A stretch of DNA of 64,000 nucleotides. It comes from an uncultured Roseateles sp. GTDB taxonomy: Bacteria; Pseudomonadota; Gammaproteobacteria; Burkholderiales; Burkholderiaceae_C. A model generated the notes under the pieces. The model made no database searches. It saw nothing but the letters and a program-made list of their open reading frames with translations, and was not told where the DNA came from. Positions 1 to 7,395 of the stretch are shown one piece after another. The position numbers and the translations under genes are program-made. The DNA lies in contig NZ_CAJYPS010000009.1 of NCBI RefSeq assembly GCF_913777145.1, positions 53,439-117,438 of the forward strand, written 5' to 3'. Each line of letters begins with the position of its first letter. The stretch's first letter is position 1.

Positions 1-112
1 GCACAGGCGCGGCGCCCTGCGCAAGACCCGGCACATGAAAGCCCAGCATCAGGCCACCCGCCACCGCCGAGCTGGCGTGCAGGAAGCCGCGTCGGTTCAT
101 CACGGCGCTCAT
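1..112 (-). CDS. Molybdopterin-binding subunit of an IorB-type oxidoreductase, N-terminus only
   Basis: Only the first 37 codons are inside the window; the gene continues beyond base 1. The start ATG at 112-110 overlaps the stop of the upstream 2Fe-2S subunit (ATGA), so the two are translationally coupled. The N-terminus contains RRGFLH followed by a hydrophobic stretch, a twin-arginine (Tat) signal, as is usual for the large subunit of periplasmic isoquinoline 1-oxidoreductase/aldehyde dehydrogenase-type molybdoenzymes. The assignment rests on this signal and on the upstream 2Fe-2S partner, and on the complete paralogous pair at 1708-4481. Catalytic residues are outside the window, so the substrate cannot be guessed. 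Confidence 0.75.
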   Translation of the reverse strand, partial: MSAVMNRRGFLHASSAVAGGLMLGFHVPGLAQGAAPV

Positions 113-603
113 GCCTGGCCTCCTTCGATGACGATGGGAATCTGCTTGCGCGAGACCTGGCCCGCGGCCAGGTGGATGGCGGCGCGCACGCGGTTGTAGG
201 TGCCGCAGCGGCAGATGTTGGTGATGGCCGCGTCGATGTCGGCATCGCTGGGCTTGGGCTTGTCCTTCAGCAGCGCGGCCGCGGCCATCAGCATGCCGCT
301 CTGGCAGAAGCCACATTGCGGCACGTCCAGCGCGTCCCAGGCCTTTTGCAGCGGGTGCGAGGTATTGGGCGACAGGCCCTCGATGGTGGTGATCTTCTGC
401 TGGGGTGTCAGCGCCGACGCCGGCATCACGCAGGAGCGCACCGGCGCGCCGTCGATATGCACCGTGCAGGCGCCGCACTGCGCGACGCCGCAGCCGTACT
501 TGGTGCCGGTCAGCCCCAGCTGCTCGCGCAGCACCCACAGCAGCGGCGTGTCGGGCTCGGCCTCGTAGGCGAGCTGCTTGCCGTTGACATTGATCTCCGC
601 CAT
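109..603 (-). CDS. 2Fe-2S subunit of two-component molybdenum oxidoreductase (IorA-like)
   Basis: 164 residues with the full xanthine-oxidase-family iron-sulfur layout: a plant-ferredoxin-type cluster (C38, C43, C46, C58) and an all-helical second cluster domain (C97, C100, C131, C133, with the CRCGTY motif). It passes electrons from the molybdenum subunit to an external acceptor. The start at 603 is chosen over an in-frame GTG at 627 because an AGGAGG sits 8 to 13 bases before it and the protein then begins directly with the ferredoxin fold (MAEINVNGK). The stop overlaps the start of the Tat-exported large subunit. No FAD subunit is present, which is normal for this two-subunit class. Substrate unknown. 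Confidence 0.9.
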   Translation of the reverse strand: MAEINVNGKQLAYEAEPDTPLLWVLREQLGLTGTKYGCGVAQCGACTVHIDGAPVRSCVMPASALTPQQKITTIEGLSPNTSHPLQKAWDALDVPQCGFCQSGMLMAAAALLKDKPKPSDADIDAAITNICRCGTYNRVRAAIHLAAGQVSRKQIPIVIEGGQA

Positions 604-721
604 GCCTGTTCTCCTCCTGCCCGCCACCCTGGCGGCCGCGGCAGCCTAGCAGGCCGAGCCGAGAGCGACTATCGATGGACGATTTCCATGCGCGGCGACT
701 GGGATCTCCTACGGGTAAACG

Positions 722-1558
722 CTAGGCGCCGGCGGGCAACAGCCCGGCCTCGGCCAGCAGCGCATTGAAGCGTTGCGGCGCCTCCAGCGACGGCAGGTGG
801 GCCAGGCCCGGCAGCGCCTGGGCCTGCAGGCCGGGCAGGCGCGCGGCGATGAGCGCGCAGCGCTGCTGCAGCTTGGGCAGGTCCAGCGTGCCCCACCACA
901 GGTGCAGCGCCCGGCCCGGCAACGCCAGGCGCTCCAGCTGCGGCCAGGCCGGCGGCGGCAGCACCTGCTCGCCGGCCGGCGCTGCCGCCAGCGCGCGCCG
1001 GTTCATGTCCAGGAAGAGTGCGCGCGCCGCCCCGCCCACGCGGCCCTCGGACTGGCCCGGGCCGTCCAGCCACAACCTGGCCTCCAGACAGTTCACCTGC
1101 TCCAGATCGCCAGCCTCCTCGGCCGCGGCTATGGCATCGGCCAGCGCCTGGCTGGCGGGGTCCAGCGCCTGCTCGGGTGCGCCACCCACGGCAGGCGCCA
1201 CCAGCGCGAGACCGGCCACGCGCTCGGGCCAGGCCAATGCGAAATCGATGGCCACGCGACCGCCCTGCGAGCAGCCCAGCAGGTCCACACGGTCCAGCGA
1301 CAGCGTATCCAGCACCGCGCGCAGGTCGTCGATCAGCCGGTGCGGGCGGGCGTCGTGCACCCGCGTGAGGCCGAAGCCGCGTCGGTCCATGCGCAAGGCC
1401 GGGCGCCAGCCGGCCGCCGCGGCCGACACGCCGTCCCACAGCCGGCTGTCGGTGACACCGGCATGCAGCATCACCAGCGGCGGGCGCTCGGCCGGGCCGG
1501 GCAGAAATTCGACGGCCAGCGTCGCACCGTCCACCGGCACCTCATGCGTCAGCTTCAT
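722..1558 (-). CDS. Alpha/beta hydrolase
   Basis: 278 residues with an alpha/beta-hydrolase fold: oxyanion-hole region around LHAG (31-34), nucleophile elbow GCSQG at 95-99 (Ser97), and a C-terminal GLAH that supplies the likely catalytic His. A longer reading frame extends upstream to 1717, but the start at 1558 (MKLTHEV) gives a normal family N-terminus. It lies between two oppositely oriented molybdenum oxidoreductase pairs and is co-oriented with the left one, 118 bases upstream of... its own stop to that gene's start. An esterase or lactonase role in the same catabolic pathway is possible but is only inferred from position. Confidence 0.85.
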   Translation of the reverse strand: MKLTHEVPVDGATLAVEFLPGPAERPPLVMLHAGVTDSRLWDGVSAAAAGWRPALRMDRRGFGLTRVHDARPHRLIDDLRAVLDTLSLDRVDLLGCSQGGRVAIDFALAWPERVAGLALVAPAVGGAPEQALDPASQALADAIAAAEEAGDLEQVNCLEARLWLDGPGQSEGRVGGAARALFLDMNRRALAAAPAGEQVLPPPAWPQLERLALPGRALHLWWGTLDLPKLQQRCALIAARLPGLQAQALPGLAHLPSLEAPQRFNALLAEAGLLPAGA

Positions 1559-1707
1559 GGGCCGCACGCTAGCCCATCGCGGGGTTTTGTCCAAGGGGCT
1601 GCGCGCCGCGCCACAAATCCCAATAATCAGCCCGCCCAACCGGCCATCACATGAGGCGATGCAGGTCGCAGTTCCTGCGCCGAGTCGCCCCCGCCAAGGA
1701 GACCTCG

Positions 1708-2175
1708 ATGACGACATTGCAGATCAACGGCCAGGCGCTGAGCGTCGACGCCGACCCGGACACCCCGCTGTTGTGGGTGCTGCGCGACCACCTGGGGCTG
1801 ACCGGCACCAAGTACGGCTGCGGCCTCGCGATCTGCGGCGCCTGCACCGTGCATCTGGAGGGTCAGGCCGTGCGCTCCTGCCAGACGCCGGTGTCGGCCG
1901 CGGTGGGCAAGCCCATCACCACCATAGAGGGCGTGGGCGCCAGCCCCACCGGCCGCGCGGTGCAGCATGCCTGGGTCAAGCTGGGTGTGCCGCAGTGTGG
2001 CTACTGCCAGGCCGGCCAGATCATGAGCGCCACCGCGCTGCTGCAGCAAAAACCCAAGCCCAGCGACAAGGACATCGAGGCCGCGATGAGCGGCAACCTG
2101 TGCCGCTGCGGCACCTACACGCGCATACGCAGCGCCATCAAGACGGCCGCCGGCCTGGAAGGCGGTGCCGCATGA
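1708..2175 (+). CDS. 2Fe-2S subunit of second molybdenum oxidoreductase (IorA-like)
   Basis: 155 residues, paralogous to the 109-603 product; both share the stretches [10 protein letters not shown] and LTGTKYGCG. The two clusters are bound by C38, C43, C46, C58 and by C97, C100, C132, C134. The start at 1708 is preceded by AAGGAG and matches the family N-terminus; an upstream in-frame ATG at 1651 adds 19 unconvincing residues. The stop (TGA, 2173-2175) overlaps the ATG of the large subunit at 2172 (ATGA). Cytoplasmically folded, then presumably co-exported with the Tat-tagged partner. It feeds electrons from the Mo site to an external acceptor, probably a cytochrome (inference). Confidence 0.92.
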   Translation: MTTLQINGQALSVDADPDTPLLWVLRDHLGLTGTKYGCGLAICGACTVHLEGQAVRSCQTPVSAAVGKPITTIEGVGASPTGRAVQHAWVKLGVPQCGYCQAGQIMSATALLQQKPKPSDKDIEAAMSGNLCRCGTYTRIRSAIKTAAGLEGGAA

Positions 2176-4481
2176 ACGCCCGCTTCCAACCTCAGGCAAC
2201 ACCTGCCCCCGGCATCAGCCGCCGCGCGCTGCTGCGCGGCCTGCCGCTGACCGGCCTGGTGCTGGCCGCGGGCCTGCCCGATCTGGCCGGCGCCGACGAG
2301 CCCAAGAAGTACGGCGGCGACGCGATGCCGCACGGCGTGCAGGACAGCCCGCGCACCTTTGTCGCGATTGCGCCCGATGGCACGGTCAACATCGTCGTGA
2401 ACCGCTCCGAGATGGGCCAGGGCGTGCGCACCAGCCTGCCCAAGGTGCTGGCCGACGAGCTGGAGGCCGACTGGGGCCGCGTGAAGATCGTCCAGGCCCC
2501 GGGCGACGAGGCCAAGTACGGCAACCAGGACACCGACGGCTCGCGCAGCATGCGCCACTGGTTCATGCCCATGCGCCGCTGTGGCGCGGCCGCGCGCCAG
2601 ATGCTGGAACTGGCCGCCGCCCAGGCCTGGGGCGTGCCGGTGGCCGAGGTGCGGGCGCTGAACCACGAGGTGGTGCACCAGCCCAGCGGCCGCAAGCTGG
2701 GCTATGGCGCGCTGGCCGAAGCCGCCGCCAAGCTGGACGTGCCGGCGCGCGAGGCGCTGAAGCTCAAGGACCCCAAGGACTTCCGCTACATCGGCAAGCT
2801 CAGCAGCCATCTGGTGGATGCCGAGGTCATCGTGACCGGCCAGTCGCACTACGGCATAGACACCCGGCTGCCGGGCCAGGTCTATGCGGTGATTGCGCGC
2901 CCGCCGGTGCTGGGCGGTACGCTCAAGTCGGTGGACGCCAGCGCGGCGCTCAAGCTGCCGGGCGTGCTCAAGGTGTTCGAGCTGCCGGGCACGCCGCCGC
3001 CGTCGGAGTTCCAGCCGCTGGGCGGCGTGGTGGTGGTGGCCAAGGACACCTGGGCCGCGATCAAGGGCCGCGAGGCGCTGAAGATCGTCTGGGACGACGG
3101 CCCGCACGCCAGCTACGACTCCGCGGCCTTCCGCAAGGAGCTGGAGGCCGCGGTGGCCCAGCCCGGCGGCAAGGTGGTGCGCAACGACGGCGACGCCTAT
3201 GCGGCACTGGGCCGTGCGGCGCGCAAGCTGTCGGCCAGCTACTACGTGCCCCATCTGGCCCACGCGACCATGGAGCCACCGGCCGCGACCGCGCGCATCG
3301 TCGACGGCCACTGCGAGGTCTGGACCTCGGTGCAGTCGCCGCAGGCTGCGCGTGAACGCGTGGCCAAGCGCCTGGGCCTGGCGTTCGAGAAGGTCACGGT
3401 CAACGTGACGCTGCTGGGTGGGGGCTTCGGCCGCAAGTCCAAGCCGGACTTCGCGGTCGAGGCCGCGCTGATCTCGCAGCAGCTTCAGGGCCAGCCGGTC
3501 AAGCTGACCTGGACCCGCGAGGACGACATCCACCACGACTACCTGCACACCGTCACCGCCCAGCGCCTGGAGGCCGGGCTGGACGCCAAGGGCAAGGTCA
3601 CGGCCTGGCTGCAGCGCGCGGCCGAGCCCACCATCACGTCCATCTTCGTGCCCGACCCCAAGCAGCTGGCCGAGTTCGAGCTGGGCCTGGGCCTGGTGAA
3701 CCTGCCCTATGCCATTCCCAATCTGCGCATAGAGAACCCGGCCGCCACGGCGCACGCCCGCATAGGCTGGCTGCGCTCGGTCAACAACATCCAGCACACC
3801 TTCGCGGCCCAGTCCTTCGTGGCCGAGCTGGCGCATGCGGCCAAACGCGACCATCGCGAGCTGCTGCTGGAGCTGATCGGCCCGCCGCGCAAGATCGCGC
3901 CGCAGCAGCTCAGCGACGGCTGGAACCACGGCGAGTCGCCGCAGCTCTACCCGGTGGACACCGGCCGGCTGCGTGCGGTGGTGGAGCGCGCCACGCAAGA
4001 AGCCCGCTGGGGCCGCAAGCTGCCCAAGGGCCGCGGCCTGGGGCTGGCCGCCAACTACAGCTTCGTGACCTATATGGCGGTGGTCGTGGAGGTGGCGGTG
4101 AGCGCCAAGGGCGAGCTGAGCATCCCGCGCATCGACGTGGCGGTGGACTGCGGCCCGGCCATCAACCCCGACCGCATACGCTCACAGGTAGAGGGCGCCT
4201 GCCTGATGGGCCTGGGCCATGCGCTGTACAGCGAGATCACATTCAAGAACGGCCGGGTCGAGCAGAGCAACTACCACGACTACGAGATCGCGCGCTTCAA
4301 CATCGCGCCCAAGACCATCGCGGTGCACATCCTGCCCGCCAGCGGCTACGACCAGCCGCTGGGCGGCGTGGGCGAGCCGGCGATAGGGCCGATCGCACCG
4401 GCGCTGATGAACGCGATCTTCGCGGCCACCGGCAAGCGCATACGGCAGCTGCCGCTGCGCGACCAGCTCAGCAAGGCCTGA
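2172..4481 (+). CDS. Molybdopterin cytosine dinucleotide-binding large subunit (IorB-like), Tat-exported
   Basis: 769 residues. A Tat signal (SRRALLRG, residues 15-22, then a hydrophobic run) precedes a large xanthine-dehydrogenase-family catalytic subunit. Family landmarks include the [14 protein letters not shown] MoCo-binding loop near residue 80, the [10 protein letters not shown] glycine-rich loop near residue 420, and [10 protein letters not shown] near the C-terminus, whose Glu is the expected catalytic base. This organisation is that of isoquinoline 1-oxidoreductase beta subunits and relatives that oxidise N-heterocycles or aldehydes. No XdhC-type chaperone is adjacent. A strong hairpin follows the stop. 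The reading frame stays open far upstream (to 765), but that part is antisense to the hydrolase and not real. Confidence 0.92.
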   Translation: MNARFQPQATPAPGISRRALLRGLPLTGLVLAAGLPDLAGADEPKKYGGDAMPHGVQDSPRTFVAIAPDGTVNIVVNRSEMGQGVRTSLPKVLADELEADWGRVKIVQAPGDEAKYGNQDTDGSRSMRHWFMPMRRCGAAARQMLELAAAQAWGVPVAEVRALNHEVVHQPSGRKLGYGALAEAAAKLDVPAREALKLKDPKDFRYIGKLSSHLVDAEVIVTGQSHYGIDTRLPGQVYAVIARPPVLGGTLKSVDASAALKLPGVLKVFELPGTPPPSEFQPLGGVVVVAKDTWAAIKGREALKIVWDDGPHASYDSAAFRKELEAAVAQPGGKVVRNDGDAYAALGRAARKLSASYYVPHLAHATMEPPAATARIVDGHCEVWTSVQSPQAARERVAKRLGLAFEKVTVNVTLLGGGFGRKSKPDFAVEAALISQQLQGQPVKLTWTREDDIHHDYLHTVTAQRLEAGLDAKGKVTAWLQRAAEPTITSIFVPDPKQLAEFELGLGLVNLPYAIPNLRIENPAATAHARIGWLRSVNNIQHTFAAQSFVAELAHAAKRDHRELLLELIGPPRKIAPQQLSDGWNHGESPQLYPVDTGRLRAVVERATQEARWGRKLPKGRGLGLAANYSFVTYMAVVVEVAVSAKGELSIPRIDVAVDCGPAINPDRIRSQVEGACLMGLGHALYSEITFKNGRVEQSNYHDYEIARFNIAPKTIAVHILPASGYDQPLGGVGEPAIGPIAPALMNAIFAATGKRIRQLPLRDQLSKA

Positions 4482-4488
4482 CCCCGCG

Positions 4489-4514
4489 CCGGGCCGCCGC
4501 TCGCAGCGGCCCGG
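4489..4514 (+). terminator. GC-rich stem-loop after iorB-like gene
   Basis: Perfect 9-bp arms (4489-4497 and 4506-4514) with an 8-base loop lie between two convergent genes. There is no T-run on either side, so this is a possible bidirectional stop or processing hairpin rather than a classical intrinsic terminator. Confidence 0.4.
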
Positions 4515-4533
4515 TGCGCCCTCCGGACTGAAC

Positions 4534-4839
4534 TCAGTGCGCCTGCCAGCCCTTGTGGGCCAGGCAGCGCTTCACCATGCCCTGGCCGGCGGCCAGCGCA
4601 TCGACGTTCTGGTTCTCCGGCAGCGGCATGCAGTCCACGCCCTGTCGGATGCACAGCGTCTGCTCGGCGACCTGGCGGGTCTGGCTCAGGCGCGACACGC
4701 GCTCGGCGTCCTGCTGGCACTCGGCCAGGTCGGCGCGGAAATTGGCCTCCGGATGGCCGGGGTTCTCCCAGTGCGCGCCCGCACAGGCGGCCAGCAGCGT
4801 TGCGGCCAGCAAAGACGGGATAACGACAACAAGCTTCAA
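4534..4839 (-). CDS. Small predicted lipoprotein, unknown function
   Basis: 101 residues if translation begins at the TTG at 4839, which has AGGT 8-11 bases upstream and gives a textbook lipoprotein signal (MKLVVVIPSLLAATLLAAC, lipid-modified Cys19). Starting at the earlier ATG (4959) would put 40 extra residues in front of the signal and is unlikely. The mature part is short and polar with several Cys, and contains ANFRADLAECQQDAERVS and a C-terminal Cys; this resembles small secreted proteins of unknown function common in betaproteobacteria. It stands alone, convergent with the oxidoreductase genes. No function is proposed. Confidence 0.7.
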   Translation of the reverse strand: MKLVVVIPSLLAATLLAACAGAHWENPGHPEANFRADLAECQQDAERVSRLSQTRQVAEQTLCIRQGVDCMPLPENQNVDALAAGQGMVKRCLAHKGWQAH

Positions 4840-5221
4840 GACGGCACCTGGAAAGAAAATTGCCGCAGCCTCGGCTGGGCGTGGAGACAGACCTCGGGTC
4901 AAGAGAAGTTGAACATCGTCCCGCAACCCATGTTGGGTCTGTCGCCGGCATTGAAGCACATCGCACCGTTCCCGACTTGCCCCCTCTCGACAGCACTGCT
5001 AAGCCGCCAGCCCACCTGGGTCCACTCACAGCCCTGAGGGCTGTCGCTTGGCGGCGTGGCAAGAAGCGCGCAGTCGACCCAACCATCATGTTCCAAGGTC
5101 TGCGAGCGATGACTCTCTGGCTCCAACGACCTTGGAGCGCGCTCAAATTAGACCCAAGCCAAGATACGTACGACGTACCTAGAGCCGCAAAACTGCCTCC
5201 ACACTGCCGGAGCGATTGCGA
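4840..5221. other. Non-coding gap with inverted repeats
   Basis: No convincing gene. Visible structure: a short palindrome at 4924-4936 (ACCCA/TGGGT), a 7-bp stem with a 3-base loop at 5028-5044 (ACAGCCC TGA GGGCTGT), and a wider pair GCCGCCA (5003-5009)/TGGCGGC (5049-5055) enclosing it. It is the transition from the high-GC backbone to the low-GC cassette at 5222-6863, downstream of that cassette's last gene, so the 5003-5055 structure could end its transcript. No duplicated tRNA end was found here. Confidence 0.5.
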
Positions 5222-5617
5222 CTAACGATCGCGTTTATCAATCGTCACACAGATGAGTGAAACAAGCGCAAACGCAAATATGCAATAGAAGAAATTTGAA
5301 AAGTCTGAATACTTCGCCAACTCGTTTGCCTTTGCCTCACCTATAAGGCTACCAAGGACAAGGCCCAGCAGTTTTTGGCTAGATGCAATCATCATCACAA
5401 CCAAGCCGAACGCCGCCACGACAAGCAATCCCCACGCATTCCAGGCGCCAACGGTCGACTTAAGCATCGCTGCGTCTTTGATCTCCGTCTTCAAAGCGCT
5501 TACAAAATGATGTAGCTCGCCCCCGATGAGCTTCAGCACGCCGTACACCAGGCCGAGCGTAGCCAAGCCAATCGCCAACCCGAAGAATGCGTTGGCGGCC
5601 CACTGTGGAACGGTCAT
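5222..5617 (-). CDS. Hypothetical membrane protein, third gene of low-GC cassette
   Basis: 131 residues, not recognised. Predicted membrane segments at about 8-31 (FFGLAIGLATLGLVYGVLKL), 58-80 (a run ending LVVMMIASSQ) and 108-126 (NFFYCIFAFALVSLICVTI); the ends are KR-rich and probably cytoplasmic. Its ATG overlaps the stop of the preceding gene (ATGA at 5614-5617), so it is translated with it. Base composition is well below that of neighbours, suggesting acquisition by transfer. It may be a small membrane effector or channel subunit partnering the soluble protein at 6090-6863; this is inference from operon structure only. Confidence 0.7.
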   Translation of the reverse strand: MTVPQWAANAFFGLAIGLATLGLVYGVLKLIGGELHHFVSALKTEIKDAAMLKSTVGAWNAWGLLVVAAFGLVVMMIASSQKLLGLVLGSLIGEAKANELAKYSDFSNFFYCIFAFALVSLICVTIDKRDR

Positions 5618-6093
5618 TTGCCGACTCGCGCCGCGTGGCCCATCATAAAAATGAATGGGCTGGCAACCAAACTCAGCAGGGCGACGAACGGGTTAAGCAC
5701 GGGTGCCCGATCATCAAGCCAAAACGCCAGTGACGCGATCGAGACGGATGCAAGAAGTAGTGCACCGAACCTCAGAACTGAATGCATTGGCACATCATTT
5801 TTCCGTCGAATCGCTATGTGACCTCCGGTCTCCATAGCTTGTTGAAGCGCAAGCTGCACATCGAGATGGTCCTGCCGAAGAGGAACGTATCTAGTGCGAC
5901 CACTGGTACTGACTATGGTGCTTACGACTTCCCTTCTCAAGTCCTGAATGCTATCCATCAACTGCGCGTTCGTGACAGCGTCAACATCCGCATCGTTGGC
6001 CGGACCTGGATCGCGCGTGAAGCTGCTGGTTGCAACGGTCACTGGCCAATAAATGTGCGAACTTGCCAGCACGTTCTTTGATGTTGCGCTCAT
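5614..6093 (-). CDS. Hypothetical membrane protein, second gene of low-GC cassette
   Basis: 159 residues, not recognised. A soluble N-terminal part of about 100 residues (with QLMDSIQDLRREV, probably helical) is followed by two hydrophobic segments at about 105-125 and 134-154 (NPFVALLSLVASPFIFMMG). Both ends of the gene overlap its neighbours by four bases (start at 6093-6091 over the stop of the 257-residue gene; stop over the start of the 131-residue gene), so the three form one tightly coupled operon. Composition is low in GC like the rest of the cassette. Confidence 0.7.
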   Translation of the reverse strand: MSATSKNVLASSHIYWPVTVATSSFTRDPGPANDADVDAVTNAQLMDSIQDLRREVVSTIVSTSGRTRYVPLRQDHLDVQLALQQAMETGGHIAIRRKNDVPMHSVLRFGALLLASVSIASLAFWLDDRAPVLNPFVALLSLVASPFIFMMGHAARVGK

Positions 6094-6863
6094 GGTTTGG
6101 GCCCCAAGAAATCAATGTGCTGCCTCATAACCACGTCGCCAGCCTTTACAAACAGCTTTGAGCAAAATCCCTGAAAATCTTCTTTAGCCAGATTAACGCT
6201 GGGCCTGTTGTTTATATCAATCATCACTTGAATGCCATGCTCCTCCAATGGCAATTCATCGACATTAAACCGCATCATGCCAGGAGAGTCGCTCGGATTA
6301 AATGTCGCCTTACGCAGCTCATATCCATTGAGTGCAAAGTTCGTATAAAAACCATCATCCGTATCAAAGCCGACGCGAAGATCAAAAGAGACAAACTTCC
6401 CCAACCGAGGGCCACTATATTGATCAGCGAGCTTAGATAGAATATCGCCGACCGCAACACCATCCCGCGCCCTATATAAAACGGTAAAAATAAAACCTAT
6501 CTCGCGGAGTGTGGAGGGATCTTGGTATTTCGGCAACAAGCTCAACAGTTGCGAAGCGTTCCGCTCAGCGATTTCAAAGGCACTGCCAAGTTCCATTTTG
6601 TTTTCGTCGAAGTCCATTGATAACTGGACGTTCGCATTAGAAAAGGACAGCAGCTTGTGCCCCTGCTTGAGCACAAGACGAGGCGCCTCGTGTGGCACGG
6701 GCCCGTTAGCATTGGTCGCCTGCGCGGGACCAGAGATAAATCCCCCAAAAACCGTCTCTACCTCTTCCATGCGGAAGCGTGTCTTCTGGTTCACCTCATG
6801 TGCAATGACAAGCGTTGCGGAGCTTAGGCGCGGTGCAGCAACCAAGCTGCTGGGTAAGTTCAT
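6090..6863 (-). CDS. Hypothetical soluble protein, first gene of low-GC cassette
   Basis: 257 residues, no family recognised. No signal peptide or membrane segment; alternating hydrophobic stretches suggest a mixed alpha/beta protein. Recognisable elements are a helix around FEIAERNASQLLSLLPKY (about 96-113) and a C-terminal beta-rich part with GFDTDDGFYTNFALNGYEL and IQVMIDINNRPSV. An AGGAG lies 8 bases before the ATG. Counted lines inside the gene are 42% and 50% GC, against 72% in a counted line of the oxidoreductase gene. As first gene of an operon with two small membrane proteins, it could be the sensing or regulatory partner (inference). Confidence 0.75.
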   Translation of the reverse strand: MNLPSSLVAAPRLSSATLVIAHEVNQKTRFRMEEVETVFGGFISGPAQATNANGPVPHEAPRLVLKQGHKLLSFSNANVQLSMDFDENKMELGSAFEIAERNASQLLSLLPKYQDPSTLREIGFIFTVLYRARDGVAVGDILSKLADQYSGPRLGKFVSFDLRVGFDTDDGFYTNFALNGYELRKATFNPSDSPGMMRFNVDELPLEEHGIQVMIDINNRPSVNLAKEDFQGFCSKLFVKAGDVVMRQHIDFLGPKP

Positions 6864-6887
6864 CAGTTTTCTCCTGGCTGCTACCGT

Positions 6888-6902
6888 CTAACTGCAGGTT
6901 AG
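6888..6902. promoter_or_regulatory. Inverted repeat upstream of low-GC cassette, possible operator
   Basis: CTAAC at 6888-6892 and GTTAG at 6898-6902 flank TGCAG. The element sits just in front of the ribosome-binding site of the 6090-6863 gene and would lie in the leader or promoter region. Its match to a dyad operator is visible; any regulator is unknown. Confidence 0.3.
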
Positions 6903-7228
6903 CTGGCGCAATTCGAGCACCACTACACGGCGCGCGCCATCAGGCGAAGTGCTAGGACAACGCGCGATCAGTAGTGTGGCGCACGGCCACCGAAAGGTGG
7001 CGCCTTGTTGGAGAGCAGTGGGGGACATCAAGCGCAAAGGGCACCTGAGCTGTTGCAGTTGCGTAAGAAGCCCCGCACAAAAAGAAGCCACCGACACAAA
7101 CTGTGGCGCATGACTCACGCCTAAGCCCACTACCGCCCTGACCCAACTGATGTGGAGTTCCCCTCGATGCTCCCCTGCCCCCCTGCTGCCCCGCGATGTA
7201 AACACCCATCGTGAGACAACATGCAATG

Positions 7229-7265
7229 AAAAAGGCGCCTAAGTCCTTGGTGAACCTAAGCGCCT
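7229..7265 (-). terminator. Possible intrinsic terminator downstream of tRNA-Arg
   Basis: Read on the minus strand, AGGCGC (7265-7260) pairs with GCGCCT (7238-7233) and is followed by a run of T (7233-7229). The loop is long (about 21 bases), so the stem is modest. Position 33 bases after the tRNA 3' end fits a tRNA terminator. Confidence 0.4.
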
Positions 7266-7297
7266 GAGGCGTCGAGAACCGTTGCGACTCTCTCATT

Positions 7298-7374
7298 TGG
7301 CCTGCCCGGAGGGACTCGAACCCCCGACCTGCTGCTTAGAAGGCAGCTGCTCTATCCAGTTGAGCTACGGGCAG
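7298..7374 (-). tRNA. tRNA-Arg (UCU anticodon)
   Basis: Read on the minus strand, a 77-base cloverleaf with encoded CCA: acceptor CTGCCCG/CGGGCAG, D arm GCTC...GAGC, anticodon arm GCTGC-CTTCTAA-GCAGC giving anticodon TCT, variable loop AGGTC, T arm GGGGG-TTCGAGT-CCCTC, discriminator G. All stems pair (one G-U in the T stem). A low-GC cassette lies on its 3' side, the side where tRNA-targeting elements integrate, but no integrase or duplicated 3' end is visible. Confidence 0.97.
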
Positions 7375-7395
7375 AGGGCTTGAATTATCGGGGCA

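Larger units (their letters stand above)
6864..7297. other. Intergenic region between cassette and tRNA-Arg
   Basis: No supported gene. It holds the cassette's upstream region: an imperfect palindrome at 6888-6902 (CTAAC-5 bases-GTTAG) 25 to 39 bases before the start codon, a possible operator, and a GNRA-type hairpin at 6986-7001 (GCCACC GAAA GGTGGC). Composition is intermediate. A reading frame of about 114 codons on the minus strand begins immediately at the tRNA 3' end and has no ribosome-binding site, so it is not called. Confidence 0.5.

Noticed and set aside
765..2171. Open frame continuous upstream of the large oxidoreductase subunit
   Set aside because: It is antisense to the hydrolase and out of frame with the 2Fe-2S gene; high GC leaves such frames open by chance. 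The Tat signal fixes the real start at 2172.
4899..5126. Minus-strand frame of 75 codons in the gap before the low-GC cassette
   Set aside because: No ribosome-binding site, no conserved features, and it spans the inverted repeats.
4860..5221. Search for a duplicated tRNA-Arg 3' end (attR) at the far side of the cassette
   Set aside because: No copy of the tRNA end sequence was found by eye; integration at the tRNA remains only a positional suggestion.
6885..6902. GTCTAAC...GTTAGCT upstream of the cassette looked like integron attC core sites
   Set aside because: The right-hand core does not fit GTTRRRY, the spacing is far too short for attC, and no integrase or second attC is present.
6952..7296. 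Minus-strand frame of about 114 codons between tRNA-Arg and the cassette
   Set aside because: It begins at the tRNA 3' end within the terminator region, has no ribosome-binding site and no recognisable features apart from two chance hydrophobic runs.
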